From Nonomuraea coxensis DSM 45129 (GTDB lineage: Bacteria; Actinomycetota; Actinomycetes; Streptosporangiales; Streptosporangiaceae), in assembly GCF_019397265.1 (NCBI RefSeq), contig NZ_CP068985.1, positions 682,001 to 746,000 of the forward strand: a stretch of DNA of 64,000 bases. Reading direction: 5' to 3'. Position 1 is the stretch's first letter, and each line of letters starts with the position of its first letter. Position numbers and translations under genes: made by a program. The notes under the pieces were generated by a model, which saw only the letters and a list, made by a program, of their open reading frames with translations, was not told the DNA's origin and searched no databases. Positions 17,482 through 25,562 of the stretch are shown piece after piece.

Positions 17482-17553
17482 CCGGGGGGTGGATCGGCAC
17501 GTTTTCGTGTGTGTAACGAGAGTAGGGCCCGAGCGCGACTAGGATTCATGGAC

Positions 17554-18783
17554 ATGACCCAGCTTCCTCTGCGGGCTCAGCTCGCCAGCGCCCTGGGCCG
17601 CAGTGCCGCCACGCTGTCCAGGATGACCGGGCGCGGTGACGGCTCTGTGATCGGGGGCCGGGTCGGCCTGATGCTGGAGCCCGATCTCCTGCGCAAGCTG
17701 GCCCGCGACCGAAAGCTGGCCCTGGTCAGCGCCACGAACGGCAAGACCACCACCACCCGCCTGATCGTCTCGGCCCTGCTCGACCTCGGCGAGGTCGCCA
17801 CCAACGCCTTCGGCGCCAACATGCCGGCCGGTCACGTCTCGGCGCTGTCGCAGCACAAGCACGCCCCCTACGGCGTGCTGGAGGTGGACGAGAAATACCT
17901 GCCCGAGGTGCTCGACACCACCGGCGCGAGCGTGGTCTGCCTGATGAACCTCAGCCGCGACCAGATGGACCGCGCGGCCGAGATCTGGCTGCTGGCGCAG
18001 AAGTGGCGGCGCGCGCTGTCGGGCAAGCCCACGCACGTCATCGCCAACTGCGACGACCCGCTCGTCACCTGGGGCGCCTCGACGGCCGCCTCGGTCACCT
18101 GGGTCGCCGGCGGCCAGCGCTGGAAGGAGGACTCCTGGTGCTGCCCCGAGTGCGGCGGCCCGCTCGACCGCAAGGACTCCTTCTGGGCCTGCCGTGAGTG
18201 CACCTTCCACCGTCCCGAGCCGCACTGGGTGCTCGACGACGACCAGGCGATCGACCCGCGCGGGCAGCGCTGGCTGCTCGACATCCAGCTTCCCGGCTCG
18301 GCCAACCGCTCCAACGCGGTGATGGCGCTCGCGGTGGCGGAGACGTTCGGGGTGCCGGTGGACCGGGCGCTGCCGCGGCTGCGCGAGGTCACCTCGGTGG
18401 CCGGCCGCTACACGATGGTCGAGCGCGACGGCCGGCACGCGCGGCTGCTGCTGGCGAAGAACCCGGCGGGCTGGCTGGAGGCGTTCGACGTCGCCGACCC
18501 GCAACTGCCGATCATCCTGTCGGTCAACGCCCAGGGCCCCGACGGGCGCGACACGTCGTGGCTGTGGGACGTCGACTACCGCATCCTGCGCGGCCGTCCG
18601 GTGTTCGTGACCGGTGAGCGCCGGCTCGACCTCGCGCTCCGGCTCGACGTGGCGGACGTGCCGTTCACGCTGTGCGGCTCGTTCACCGAGGCGCTGGCCA
18701 TGCAGCCGCCCGGCCGGGTCGACGTCATCGCCAACTACACCGCCTTCCAGCAGATCCGATCGGAGTTCGGTCGTGCCGTCTGA
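17554..18783 (+). CDS. murT: Lipid II isoglutaminyl synthase subunit MurT
   Basis: The protein has 409 residues, a Mur-ligase fold. The ATP loop is SATNGKTTTTRLI (about 56-68). A four-Cys ribbon lies in the centre (CCPECGG...CREC, about 200-221), a feature of MurT. The C-terminal DUF1727-type domain ends IANYTAFQQIRSEF. With GatD it amidates D-Glu in lipid II to D-isoglutamine. ATG 17554 was chosen because TAGGAT (17540-17545) ends 8 nt before it; ATG 17548 is the alternative. The last 11 nt overlap gatD. Confidence 0.92.
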   Translation: MTQLPLRAQLASALGRSAATLSRMTGRGDGSVIGGRVGLMLEPDLLRKLARDRKLALVSATNGKTTTTRLIVSALLDLGEVATNAFGANMPAGHVSALSQHKHAPYGVLEVDEKYLPEVLDTTGASVVCLMNLSRDQMDRAAEIWLLAQKWRRALSGKPTHVIANCDDPLVTWGASTAASVTWVAGGQRWKEDSWCCPECGGPLDRKDSFWACRECTFHRPEPHWVLDDDQAIDPRGQRWLLDIQLPGSANRSNAVMALAVAETFGVPVDRALPRLREVTSVAGRYTMVERDGRHARLLLAKNPAGWLEAFDVADPQLPIILSVNAQGPDGRDTSWLWDVDYRILRGRPVFVTGERRLDLALRLDVADVPFTLCGSFTEALAMQPPGRVDVIANYTAFQQIRSEFGRAV

Positions 18784-19486
18784 CAGCGTCCTGCGCATCG
18801 TCTGGATCTATCCCGACCTGCTGAGCACCTACGGCGACCAGGGCAACGTCCTGGTGCTGGAGCAGCGCGCCCGGCGGCGGGGCATCGAGACCGAGACGAT
18901 CCACGTGCGCTCGTCCGACCCGGTGCCGGAGAGCGGCGACATCTACCTCATCGGCGGCGGCGAGGACCGCCCGCAGATCCTGGCCGCCCAGCGCCTGCGT
19001 AAGGACGGCGGCCTGCAGCGCGCTCTCGCCGGCGGGGCGTCGATGCTGGCGGTGTGCGCCGGCTACCAGATCATGGGCAGCACGTTCGGCGGCGAGGAGG
19101 GGCAGCCGGTCGACGGCATCGGCCTGCTCGACATCGCGAGCGCGCGCGGCCCGGCCCGCGCGGTGGGCGAGCTGGTCGCCGAGGTGGACGCGGCGCTCGG
19201 CCTGCCCACGCTGACCGGGTTCGAGAACCACATGGGCGTCACGCGCCTCGGCCCCGGCGTCCGGCCGCTGTCGCGCACGGTCAAGGGCATCGGCAACGGC
19301 GACGGCTACGAGGGCTGCTACGCGGGCCACGTGGTCGGCACCTACCTGCACGGTCCCGCGCTGGCCCGCAACCCGGCGCTCGCGGACCTGCTGCTGGGCT
19401 GGCGGGTGGGTCAGCTCGCCCCGCTCGACGACTCCCGTTACGAGGCGCTGCGCCAGGAACGCCTGGCCACGGTCCTCGCCGACTGA
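18773..19486 (+). CDS. gatD: Lipid II isoglutaminyl synthase glutaminase GatD
   Basis: The protein has 237 residues, a class I glutamine amidotransferase of the cobyric-acid-synthase type. The nucleophile elbow is AVCAGYQIMGSTF (Cys about 92) and the catalytic His is in GTYLHGP. It supplies ammonia to MurT. The GTG at 18773 lies inside the end of murT with CGGAG upstream, giving tight coupling. The opening WIYPDLLSTYGDQGNVLVLE is typical of GatD. Confidence 0.92.
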   Translation: MPSDSVLRIVWIYPDLLSTYGDQGNVLVLEQRARRRGIETETIHVRSSDPVPESGDIYLIGGGEDRPQILAAQRLRKDGGLQRALAGGASMLAVCAGYQIMGSTFGGEEGQPVDGIGLLDIASARGPARAVGELVAEVDAALGLPTLTGFENHMGVTRLGPGVRPLSRTVKGIGNGDGYEGCYAGHVVGTYLHGPALARNPALADLLLGWRVGQLAPLDDSRYEALRQERLATVLAD

Positions 19487-19493
19487 TTCCCTG

Positions 19494-20489
19494 ATGAATT
19501 CCGGCGAACCGGGTAGACGGTTCGCCGTGGGTTCAACGGTGACGGTCCCCCAGACCCGGACGATGAGCGGCGAGGAGCTGTCCGCCGACGACGCCTGGGC
19601 GACCTTGCGCAACTACGGCGGCTGGCAGCTCGTCCGCGACTCGCTGGTGCGGTTCCGCTACGGCGACGGCATGAGCCATGCCCGCGCGCTGGCCTTCCAG
19701 CTCTGCCTGGCCATCATCCCTGGCACGATCGCGCTGGTCGGTCTGAGCGAGGTGACCGACCACGGCCAGCTCGGCCGGGTGCTGGGCCTGACGCTGCGCG
19801 GCCTGGCGCCCGGAGGCGGGGCAGAGGCGGTCAAGGAGGCGCTGGAGGGCGGCAACCAGACCTCCGGCGCGCTCGCCCTGCTGCTGGGCCTCGGCACCAC
19901 GCTGGTGGCGCTGGCGACCGCGATGGCGCAGTTCGAGCGCGGCGCCAACCGCATCTACGGCGTCGAGCGCGACCGGCCCTTCCCCCGCAAGTACGCGCGG
20001 GCGGCCGTGCTGGCGCTGACCTCCGGCGTCCTCATGATCACCGGGTTCACGGTCCTGGTGGGCGGCGGCGCGCTCGGCCACGCGCTCTCCGAGGTCTACG
20101 AATGGGGAGACGGGGCACGGGAGGCGTTCTCGCTCGTCCGCTGGCCGCTCGGCTTCCTGCTGGCGATGGTGAGCACGGTCACGCTGTTCCGGGCCTCGCC
20201 CCGGCGGCGGCAGCCGGGCCACACCTGGCTGGCCGTGGGCGCGCTGGTGGCGCTGGCCCTGTGGACGGTGTTCACGCTGGCGCTCGCGCTCTACACCGAC
20301 AACAACAGCTCGTTCGGCGACACGTACGGGCCGCTGACCGCCGTCATGGCGCTGCTGCTGTGGTCGTTCCTCAGCTCGATCGCGCTCTTCCTGGGGATCG
20401 CGTTCGCGGCGCAACTGGAGGCGTGCCGGGCCGGCTGCGCCGAGCCGGCCCACCCCGATCCGCTGCCGGCTGGAACGGGCGCTCAGTAG
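19494..20489 (+). CDS. YihY/virulence factor BrkB-family membrane protein
   Basis: The protein has 331 residues with about six transmembrane segments. Family features include MSHARALAFQLCLAIIPGTI in the first helix and the loop FERGANRIYGVERDRPFPRK, then YGPLTAVMALLLWSFLSSIA near the end. The family was once called ribonuclease BN; the function remains unclear. The start may be ATG 19494 or ATG 19563; neither has a strong RBS. It follows gatD by 7 nt, so it may be in the same transcript. Its stop overlaps the convergent DsrE gene. Confidence 0.85.
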   Translation: MNSGEPGRRFAVGSTVTVPQTRTMSGEELSADDAWATLRNYGGWQLVRDSLVRFRYGDGMSHARALAFQLCLAIIPGTIALVGLSEVTDHGQLGRVLGLTLRGLAPGGGAEAVKEALEGGNQTSGALALLLGLGTTLVALATAMAQFERGANRIYGVERDRPFPRKYARAAVLALTSGVLMITGFTVLVGGGALGHALSEVYEWGDGAREAFSLVRWPLGFLLAMVSTVTLFRASPRRRQPGHTWLAVGALVALALWTVFTLALALYTDNNSSFGDTYGPLTAVMALLLWSFLSSIALFLGIAFAAQLEACRAGCAEPAHPDPLPAGTGAQ

Positions 20490-20845
20490 ACCAGGGCCTG
20501 CACGCCCTCCGCGGTCGCCTCTTCGACGAACGTCGGCGCGCCGGCGATGCGTACGCCGTCGATGACGTCGTCCACGGTGATCTCGCGGCGGGCGGCGCAC
20601 TGCGTGCACAGCGTCACCCGGCCCGCGGCCAGCACGGCCGCGAGCAGGTCGGTGAGCGGCGCGGCGTGCGGGAGGTCGAACTCCGCGGCCCGCCCCGGCA
20701 GCGCGAACCACGACGACTCGCCGGTCAGCCACAGGGACACGGGGACACCGCTCGCCAGGGCGGCGGCCGCGACGTTGAACGCCTGGTTGCAGCGCTCGGG
20801 GGCGTCGGCCCCGGCGGTAACCTTGATCACCAGAGATCGTGCCAT
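20483..20845 (-). CDS. DsrE/DsrF-like family protein
   Basis: The protein has 120 residues with a DsrE-like alpha/beta fold (SLVIKVTAGADAPERCNQAF, GVPVSLWLTGESSWF). A CTQCAARREI segment places two Cys where sulfur-relay DsrE proteins carry theirs. Its role in persulfide handling is inferred from family. The start ATG 20845 has TAGGGT 7 nt upstream, fitting a leaderless mRNA; the longer frame upstream lacks support. Its 3' end overlaps the YihY gene tail-to-tail by 7 bp. Confidence 0.8.
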   Translation of the reverse strand: MARSLVIKVTAGADAPERCNQAFNVAAAALASGVPVSLWLTGESSWFALPGRAAEFDLPHAAPLTDLLAAVLAAGRVTLCTQCAARREITVDDVIDGVRIAGAPTFVEEATAEGVQALVY

Positions 20846-20915
20846 GTCCGCCACCCTAGCCCCGGCGAACGGGTCCCACGCGGCCACCCGCCCCCCGCCA
20901 CTAGGCTTGGGGACC

Positions 20916-21404
20916 ATGGAAGAACCTGAGGTGCACCCCGCCCTGGAGCCGATCGCGTTCCTGCTCGGCCGGTGGGAGGGCGCGGGCGTCGGCGGCTACC
21001 CGACGATCGAGAGCTTCAACTTCGGGCAGGAGATCGAGTTCGGCCACAACGGCAAGCCGTTCCTGACCTACGTCAGCCGCACCTGGCTGCTCGACCAGGA
21101 CGGCAACCGGGTCCGGCCGCTGGCCACCGAGTCCGGCTACTGGCGGGCCCAGCCCGACCGCCAGCTTGAGGTGGTGCTCGCGCACCCGACCGGCGTCGTC
21201 GAGATCTACCTCGGCGAGGTCGTCTTCCACAAGATCGAGCTGCGCACCGACGTGGTCGCCCGCACCGCCAGCGCCAAGGAATACACCGCGGGCCACCGCC
21301 TCTACGGGCTGGTCAACGGCAACCTCATGTGGGCCTACGAGATGGCCGCGATGGGGCAGCCGCTGTCGGACCACATGTCGGCCGAGCTGAAGAAGGTCGC
21401 GTGA
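20916..21404 (+). CDS. Nitrobindin-like heme-binding beta-barrel protein
   Basis: The protein has 162 residues, a FABP-like fold (DUF1794). The N-terminal signature LLGRWEGAGVGGYPTIE matches the GxWxGxGxGxYP of nitrobindins, and a C-terminal His (LSDHMSAELKK) or the equivalent could be the heme ligand. Family members bind ferric heme and react with NO or peroxynitrite. The GTGA overlap with the next gene couples it to a DUF2470 protein, which also has a heme-related relative. GGGGACC precedes the ATG. Confidence 0.88.
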   Translation: MEEPEVHPALEPIAFLLGRWEGAGVGGYPTIESFNFGQEIEFGHNGKPFLTYVSRTWLLDQDGNRVRPLATESGYWRAQPDRQLEVVLAHPTGVVEIYLGEVVFHKIELRTDVVARTASAKEYTAGHRLYGLVNGNLMWAYEMAAMGQPLSDHMSAELKKVA

Positions 21405-21697
21405 GCACGCCGTTCACCCCCGACGCGGTCGAGGCCATCAAGCGCCACATGAACGACGACCACGCCGGCGACTCGCTGCTCATCGTCCGGGCCCTCGCCG
21501 GCCGGCCGTCCGCGACCACGGCGGTGACCAGCGACGTCGACGCCGAGGCGATCGAGTTCACGATCGACGGCGGCGAGCGCGTCCGCGTGCCGTGGGGCGA
21601 GACGCTCACCGAGCGGGCCCAGGTGCGTAAGGCCGTGGTGACCCTCTACCGCCGCGCCTGCGCCGACCTGGGGGTCACGCCGCGCGGCGAGCACTGA
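21401..21697 (+). CDS. DUF2470 domain protein (HugZ C-terminal-like)
   Basis: The protein has 98 residues. It begins STPFTPDAVEAIKRHMNDDH; the HMNxDH motif is the signature of DUF2470, found at the C-terminus of HugZ/HutZ heme-degrading enzymes and as stand-alone actinobacterial proteins. There is no flavin-reductase-like split-barrel domain here. The GTG start overlaps the nitrobindin stop by 4 nt, which argues for a joint role with a heme protein (inference). Confidence 0.8.
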   Translation: MSTPFTPDAVEAIKRHMNDDHAGDSLLIVRALAGRPSATTAVTSDVDAEAIEFTIDGGERVRVPWGETLTERAQVRKAVVTLYRRACADLGVTPRGEH

Positions 21698-21748
21698 CGG
21701 CGGAGCCGGCGCTGCTCGCCGCCGGCGCCCCACTTCGGCCGTACGTGA

Positions 21749-22432
21749 CTAGCCGGGGCCGTAGCGGGCGGCGATGTCCTCCGAGGAGGCCCAGCGGCTG
21801 TAGGCCGGCGACTGCGGCCAGCCTTCGGGGGAGTCCTGCCACTCCTCCTGCCGTCCGTACGGCAGCAGGTCGATCAGCGCGAAGGTGTGGGTGAGCTGCT
21901 CGCTGCCGCGCCCGTCGGTGTGCCAGGTGCGGTAGACGTCGTCGCCGTCGCGCAGGAACACGTTGACGGCGAAGCCGCCGCCGGGCGGGGCGCCCACGTC
22001 GGCGCCGAACGGGCTGTTCGCGGTGGAATACCAGGCCATGGCGTTGCCGACGCGCCGCTTGTAGGCGAGCGCCTCGTCGATGGGGCCCTGGGTGACGACG
22101 ACGAACCTGGCGTCGTAGTCGTGGAGGAACTCCAGGCGGGTGAACTGCGCGGTGAACCCGGTGCAGCCCGGGCACTGCCATTCCTTGCCCGGGAACCACA
22201 TGTGGTTGTAGACGATCAACTGCCGAGCGCCGTCGAAGACGTCCGGCAGCCGGACGGGGCCGTTCTCGCCGTCGAGGACGTAGTCGGGCAGCCGGACCAT
22301 GGGCAGGCGGCGGCGCTGGGCGGCGATGGCGTCGAGCTCACGGGTGGCGGCCTTCTCGCGGACGCGCAGCGCGTCCAGCTCGCGCCGCCAGGTGGCGGCG
22401 TCGACGACGGGCGGCAAGGGGTTGGCGCTCAT
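21749..22432 (-). CDS. DUF899 family thioredoxin-like protein
   Basis: The protein has 227 residues and the DUF899 pattern: an N-terminal coiled helix (WRRELDALRVREKAATRELD), then VRLPDVFDGARQLIVYNHMW and GKEWQCPGCTGFTAQ, with a CxxC in the peroxiredoxin-like position. Its function is unknown. ATG 22432 was chosen with GAGAGGGACC before it. The long, structured stretch just upstream (22.6-22.72 kb) reads towards this gene on the same strand. Confidence 0.8.
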   Translation of the reverse strand: MSANPLPPVVDAATWRRELDALRVREKAATRELDAIAAQRRRLPMVRLPDYVLDGENGPVRLPDVFDGARQLIVYNHMWFPGKEWQCPGCTGFTAQFTRLEFLHDYDARFVVVTQGPIDEALAYKRRVGNAMAWYSTANSPFGADVGAPPGGGFAVNVFLRDGDDVYRTWHTDGRGSEQLTHTFALIDLLPYGRQEEWQDSPEGWPQSPAYSRWASSEDIAARYGPG

Positions 22433-22603
22433 GGTCCCTCTCTCCATGGATGGGCGGTGCGCATCTATGGACCGGGATCGGGCGCGGAACTCATCGGGAA
22501 ATGAAGAAGGGCCCCGGACATCACTCCGCCCGCTCGTGCGGCCGGGCCGGATGGACCACGGACGGGATGCGTTCGCTCCCGCCCTCCGGCTGTCAGGGGC
22601 CCC

Positions 22604-22722
22604 GGTGGTTGCCTCGAATTCGCGTCACGTCACGAGACCGAGACAGGCGTCCGCGACGTCAGCGGACAACCACCTCGCTAGCCCGACTATGACTAACCAT
22701 TATTCGGACCACCTCCTTTCCG
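22604..22722 (-). promoter_or_regulatory. Structured RNA leader with extreme Shine-Dalgarno
   Basis: On the minus strand GGAAAGGAGGTGGTCC (22722-22707) is complementary to almost the whole 16S rRNA 3' tail. It precedes a 13-codon ORF by 6 nt. The octamer GGTGGTTG in that ORF (22674-22667) can pair perfectly with CAACCACC at 22611-22604, and GTCCGC/GCGGAC form another short hairpin. The block reads towards the DUF899 gene. I cannot name an Rfam class. The element could be a regulatory leader or an independent small RNA. Confidence 0.5.
22659..22700 (-). CDS. 13-residue mini-ORF in the leader
   Basis: ATG to TGA encodes MVSHSRASEVVVR. The strong Shine-Dalgarno (AGGAGG core 11 nt upstream) and the location inside a fold-prone region suggest that it is translated for regulation rather than for product. 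It is too short to be called on composition alone. Confidence 0.4.
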   Translation of the reverse strand: MVSHSRASEVVVR

Positions 22723-22793
22723 CGTACCCACGAAGTTATGTGGTGGTTCGCGCGGGAGGCAAATGAATATCACCGGGCCGTAGACTCGGGAGC

Positions 22794-23207
22794 ATGACCG
22801 AGACGCAGTGGCACGAGGAACTCCGTGCGAAGGGCTACCGGGTCACGCCGCAGCGTCAGCTCGTCCTCGAAGCGGTCAAGGATCTGGAGCACGCCACACC
22901 GGAGGAGATCTGCGTCAAGGTCCGTGAGACGGCTCGCGGGGTCAACATCTCGACCGTCTACCGGACGCTGGAGCTGCTGGAGGAGCTGGGGCTGGTCACC
23001 CACACGCATCTCGGGCACGGCGCGCCGACCTACCACTTGGCGGCCGAGGCCGACCACGTCCACCTGGTGTGCCGGGGCTGCGACCAGGTGCTGGAGGTGC
23101 GGCCCGAGCTGGCCGCGGGGCTGGTGAAGGCGCTGGACGACGAGCTGGGGTTCGTCGCCGACGTTCACCACCTGACCGTCTTCGGACGTTGCCGCGACTG
23201 CCGATAG
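22794..23207 (+). CDS. nur: Fur-family metalloregulator, probable Nur (nickel)
   Basis: The protein has 137 residues. A winged helix lies at about 10-80 (GYRVTPQRQLVLEAV, ISTVYRTLELLEELGLV), and the dimerisation/metal domain contains HLVCRGCDQV and ends in FGRCRDCR; the two CxxC pairs fit a structural zinc site. Position beside the nitrobindin and YgfZ genes matches, from memory, SCO4180 (Nur), which represses nickel uptake and sodF. Specificity towards Ni rather than Fe or Zn is therefore by synteny. TAGACT ends 7 nt before the ATG. Confidence 0.8.
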   Translation: MTETQWHEELRAKGYRVTPQRQLVLEAVKDLEHATPEEICVKVRETARGVNISTVYRTLELLEELGLVTHTHLGHGAPTYHLAAEADHVHLVCRGCDQVLEVRPELAAGLVKALDDELGFVADVHHLTVFGRCRDCR

Positions 23208-23217
23208 CCTGGAAGGC

Positions 23218-24156
23218 ATGCGTAGCCCTCTGCTCGACCTCCCCGGCGCGGTCGCCGCTGACGCGCCGGACTCCGACGTAGCCGCCCACTACGGCGACCT
23301 GTTCGCCGAGCAGCGCGCGCTGGCCAAGGGCGAGGCCGTCGTCGACCGCAGCAACCGCGAGGTGGTCCGGATCTCCGGCGCCGACCGGCTGAAATGGCTC
23401 AACGACCTGACCTCGCAGAAGCTCGACACGCTCAAACCGGGCGAGTGGACGCAGACGCTCGACCTCGACCTGCAAGGCCGCGTGCTGCACCACCTGACCC
23501 TGGTCGACGACGGCGAGAGCGTGCTGGCCCACGTCGAGCCGGGCACCGCGCAGAGCCTCGTCGACTACCTCGACCGCATGCGGTTCATGCTGCGGGTCGA
23601 GGTGTCGCGGGCCGACGACCTCGCCGTGCTCTCCACGGCCGACGCGGACGTCCTGGTGCCGCGCGCCGAGCTGCCCGAGCACCTGGGCAGGCCGCTGGCG
23701 GGGCTGTGGGCGTACGAGGCGCTGCGCATCGAGGCGCACCGGCCGCGGCTGGGCTTCGAGACCGACCACAAGACCATCCCGCACGAGGTGGGCTGGATCG
23801 GCGCGGCGGTCCACCTGAGCAAGGGCTGCTACCGCGGGCAGGAGACCGTGGCGCGGGTGCACAACCTCGGGCATCCGCCGCGCCGCCTGGTGTTCCTGCA
23901 CCTCGACGGCAGCGTCGACACGCTGCCCGTGCACGGCGACCCGGTGATCTTCGAGAGCCAGGAGGTCGGCGTGGTCGGCTCGGCGGCCCGCCACCACGAG
24001 CTGGGCCCGATCGCGCTGGCCGTGGTCAAGCGCACGGTGCCGGTCGACGCGCCGCTGCTGGCGGGCGGGGTCGCGGCCGGCCAGGAGGTCGTGGTGCCGC
24101 CGGACGCCGGGCGCAACGTCTCCATCGACCCGTCGCTGCGCCGGCGGATCAGATGA
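23218..24156 (+). CDS. ygfZ: Folate-binding protein YgfZ
   Basis: The protein has 312 residues with a GcvT-like fold. The diagnostic KGCYRGQE motif is present (about residues 202-209), and residues 35-70 read VVDRSNREVVRISGADRLKW. YgfZ/IBA57 proteins use tetrahydrofolate in Fe-S cluster assembly or repair. GGAAGG precedes the ATG, and TAGCCT lies 7 nt upstream of it. The 3' end faces dtd with 9 nt between them. Confidence 0.9.
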   Translation: MRSPLLDLPGAVAADAPDSDVAAHYGDLFAEQRALAKGEAVVDRSNREVVRISGADRLKWLNDLTSQKLDTLKPGEWTQTLDLDLQGRVLHHLTLVDDGESVLAHVEPGTAQSLVDYLDRMRFMLRVEVSRADDLAVLSTADADVLVPRAELPEHLGRPLAGLWAYEALRIEAHRPRLGFETDHKTIPHEVGWIGAAVHLSKGCYRGQETVARVHNLGHPPRRLVFLHLDGSVDTLPVHGDPVIFESQEVGVVGSAARHHELGPIALAVVKRTVPVDAPLLAGGVAAGQEVVVPPDAGRNVSIDPSLRRRIR

Positions 24157-24165
24157 TCCAGGAGT

Positions 24166-24591
24166 TCAGAACTCCAGGACGAGGGTGATCGGGCCGTCGT
24201 TGACGAGCGAGACCTTCATGTCCGCGCCGAACACGCCCGTCTCCACGTGGGCGCCGAGCGCGCGCAGCTCCTCGACGACGGCGTCCACCAGGGGCTCGGC
24301 GACGGGCCCCGGGGCGGCGGCCTGCCAGGTGGGTCGCCGGCCCTTGCGCGCGTCGCCGTAGAGGGTGAACTGGCTGATCACCAGGAGCGGGGCGGCGACG
24401 TCGGAGCACGACTTCTCGCCGTGCAGGATCCGCAGGCCCCACAGCTTGGCGGCCAGCTTGGCCGCCTCGGCCCTGGTGTCGGTGTGCGTGACCCCGACGA
24501 GGACGAGCAGGCCGGGCTCGGCGATCTCGCCGACCGTCCGGCCCTCGACCTCCACGGACGCTGAACTCACTCGCTGCACCACTGCTCGCAT
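24166..24591 (-). CDS. dtd: D-aminoacyl-tRNA deacylase
   Basis: The protein has 141 residues. Both family signatures are present: [15 protein letters not shown] (about 77-91) and a C-terminal [11 protein letters not shown], the Gly-cis-Pro motif that excludes L-aminoacyl substrates. It hydrolyses D-aminoacyl-tRNA and mischarged Gly-tRNA-Ala. The gene stands alone on the minus strand between ygfZ and the asparaginase gene. Confidence 0.93.
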   Translation of the reverse strand: MRAVVQRVSSASVEVEGRTVGEIAEPGLLVLVGVTHTDTRAEAAKLAAKLWGLRILHGEKSCSDVAAPLLVISQFTLYGDARKGRRPTWQAAAPGPVAEPLVDAVVEELRALGAHVETGVFGADMKVSLVNDGPITLVLEF

Positions 24592-24651
24592 GACATCTCA
24601 TTCTGGACCAGGAAACACCCTCCGTAGACTCGTCCCGAAAGGGGTACGGAT

Positions 24652-25560
24652 ATGTCGTTGACCGTGGAAGTCGTCCGATCCGGGTTCGTGGAGTCCACGC
24701 ATCAGGCCCGCATGCTGACCGTGGACGCCGAAGGCCGCCTGATCGAGACACAGGGCGCGGTGCACGTGCCCGCCTCGCCGCGGTCGTCGATGAAGCCGCT
24801 CCAGGCGCTCGGCATGCTGCGCGGCGGGCTGGCGCTGGAGGGCGAGCTGCTGGCGCTGGCCTGCGCCTCGCACTCGGGCGAGCCGTTCCACGCGGAGGGG
24901 GTACGCAAGATCCTCGCGGACGCCGGGCTGGAGGAGCAGGCGCTGCGGTGCCCCGAGGACCACCCGTTCGACCGGCGCTCGACCGAGTACGGCCGGGTCT
25001 TCATGAACTGCTCGGGCAAGCACGCCGCCATGCTGGCCACCTGCGCGGTCAACGACTGGCCGCTGACCACCTACCTGGAGCCGTCGCATCCGTTGCAGCG
25101 GGCGATCAGGGAGACCGTCGAGGAGCTCACCGGCGAGCGGGTGGCGGCCTCGGGCGTGGACGGCTGCGGGGCGCCGCTGTTCTTCGTGTCGATGCTGGGG
25201 GTGACGAAGGCGTTCCGCGCGTTCCCGAGGTCGTCGGCCGACTCGTACGAACGCAAGATCTTCGACGCGATGCGCGCCCACCCCGAGATGACGTCCGGCA
25301 CCGACCGGCTTGAGGCGAAGCTCATGCGCGCGCTGCCCGGCCTGATGGTGAAGTCGGGCGCGGAGGGGTTCGACGCGTTCGCCTTCGAGGACGGCAGGGC
25401 GGGCACCGTCAAGATCGAGGACGGCTCGATGCGCGCCCGCGGGCCGGTCACGGTGGCGGCGCTGCGCTCGCTCGGCCTCGACGCCCCCGAGCTGGCCGAG
25501 CTGGCCGCCCCGCCGGTGCTCGGCGGGGGACGGCCGGTCGGCGAGGTACGGATCCGCTAG
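24652..25560 (+). CDS. L-asparaginase II family (thermolabile, Rhizobium-type)
   Basis: The protein has 302 residues of the PF06089 type: PRSSMKPLQALGMLR with the Ser-x-x-Lys pair near the N-terminus, FMNCSGKHAAMLATC in the centre and SGVDGCGAPLF. These motifs match the Rhizobium etli AnsA family, in which Ser-Lys and Cys residues build the active site. It hydrolyses asparagine to aspartate and ammonia. AAAGGGG lies 8 nt before the ATG and TAGACT is further upstream. The 3' end is 2 nt from the convergent DUF2207 gene. Confidence 0.88.
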   Translation: MSLTVEVVRSGFVESTHQARMLTVDAEGRLIETQGAVHVPASPRSSMKPLQALGMLRGGLALEGELLALACASHSGEPFHAEGVRKILADAGLEEQALRCPEDHPFDRRSTEYGRVFMNCSGKHAAMLATCAVNDWPLTTYLEPSHPLQRAIRETVEELTGERVAASGVDGCGAPLFFVSMLGVTKAFRAFPRSSADSYERKIFDAMRAHPEMTSGTDRLEAKLMRALPGLMVKSGAEGFDAFAFEDGRAGTVKIEDGSMRARGPVTVAALRSLGLDAPELAELAAPPVLGGGRPVGEVRIR

Positions 25561-25562
25561 CC

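Noticed and set aside
22440..22600. A classical metabolite riboswitch before the DUF899 gene
   Set aside because: I could not match any riboswitch core I know; only the hairpins and mini-ORF further upstream are supported.
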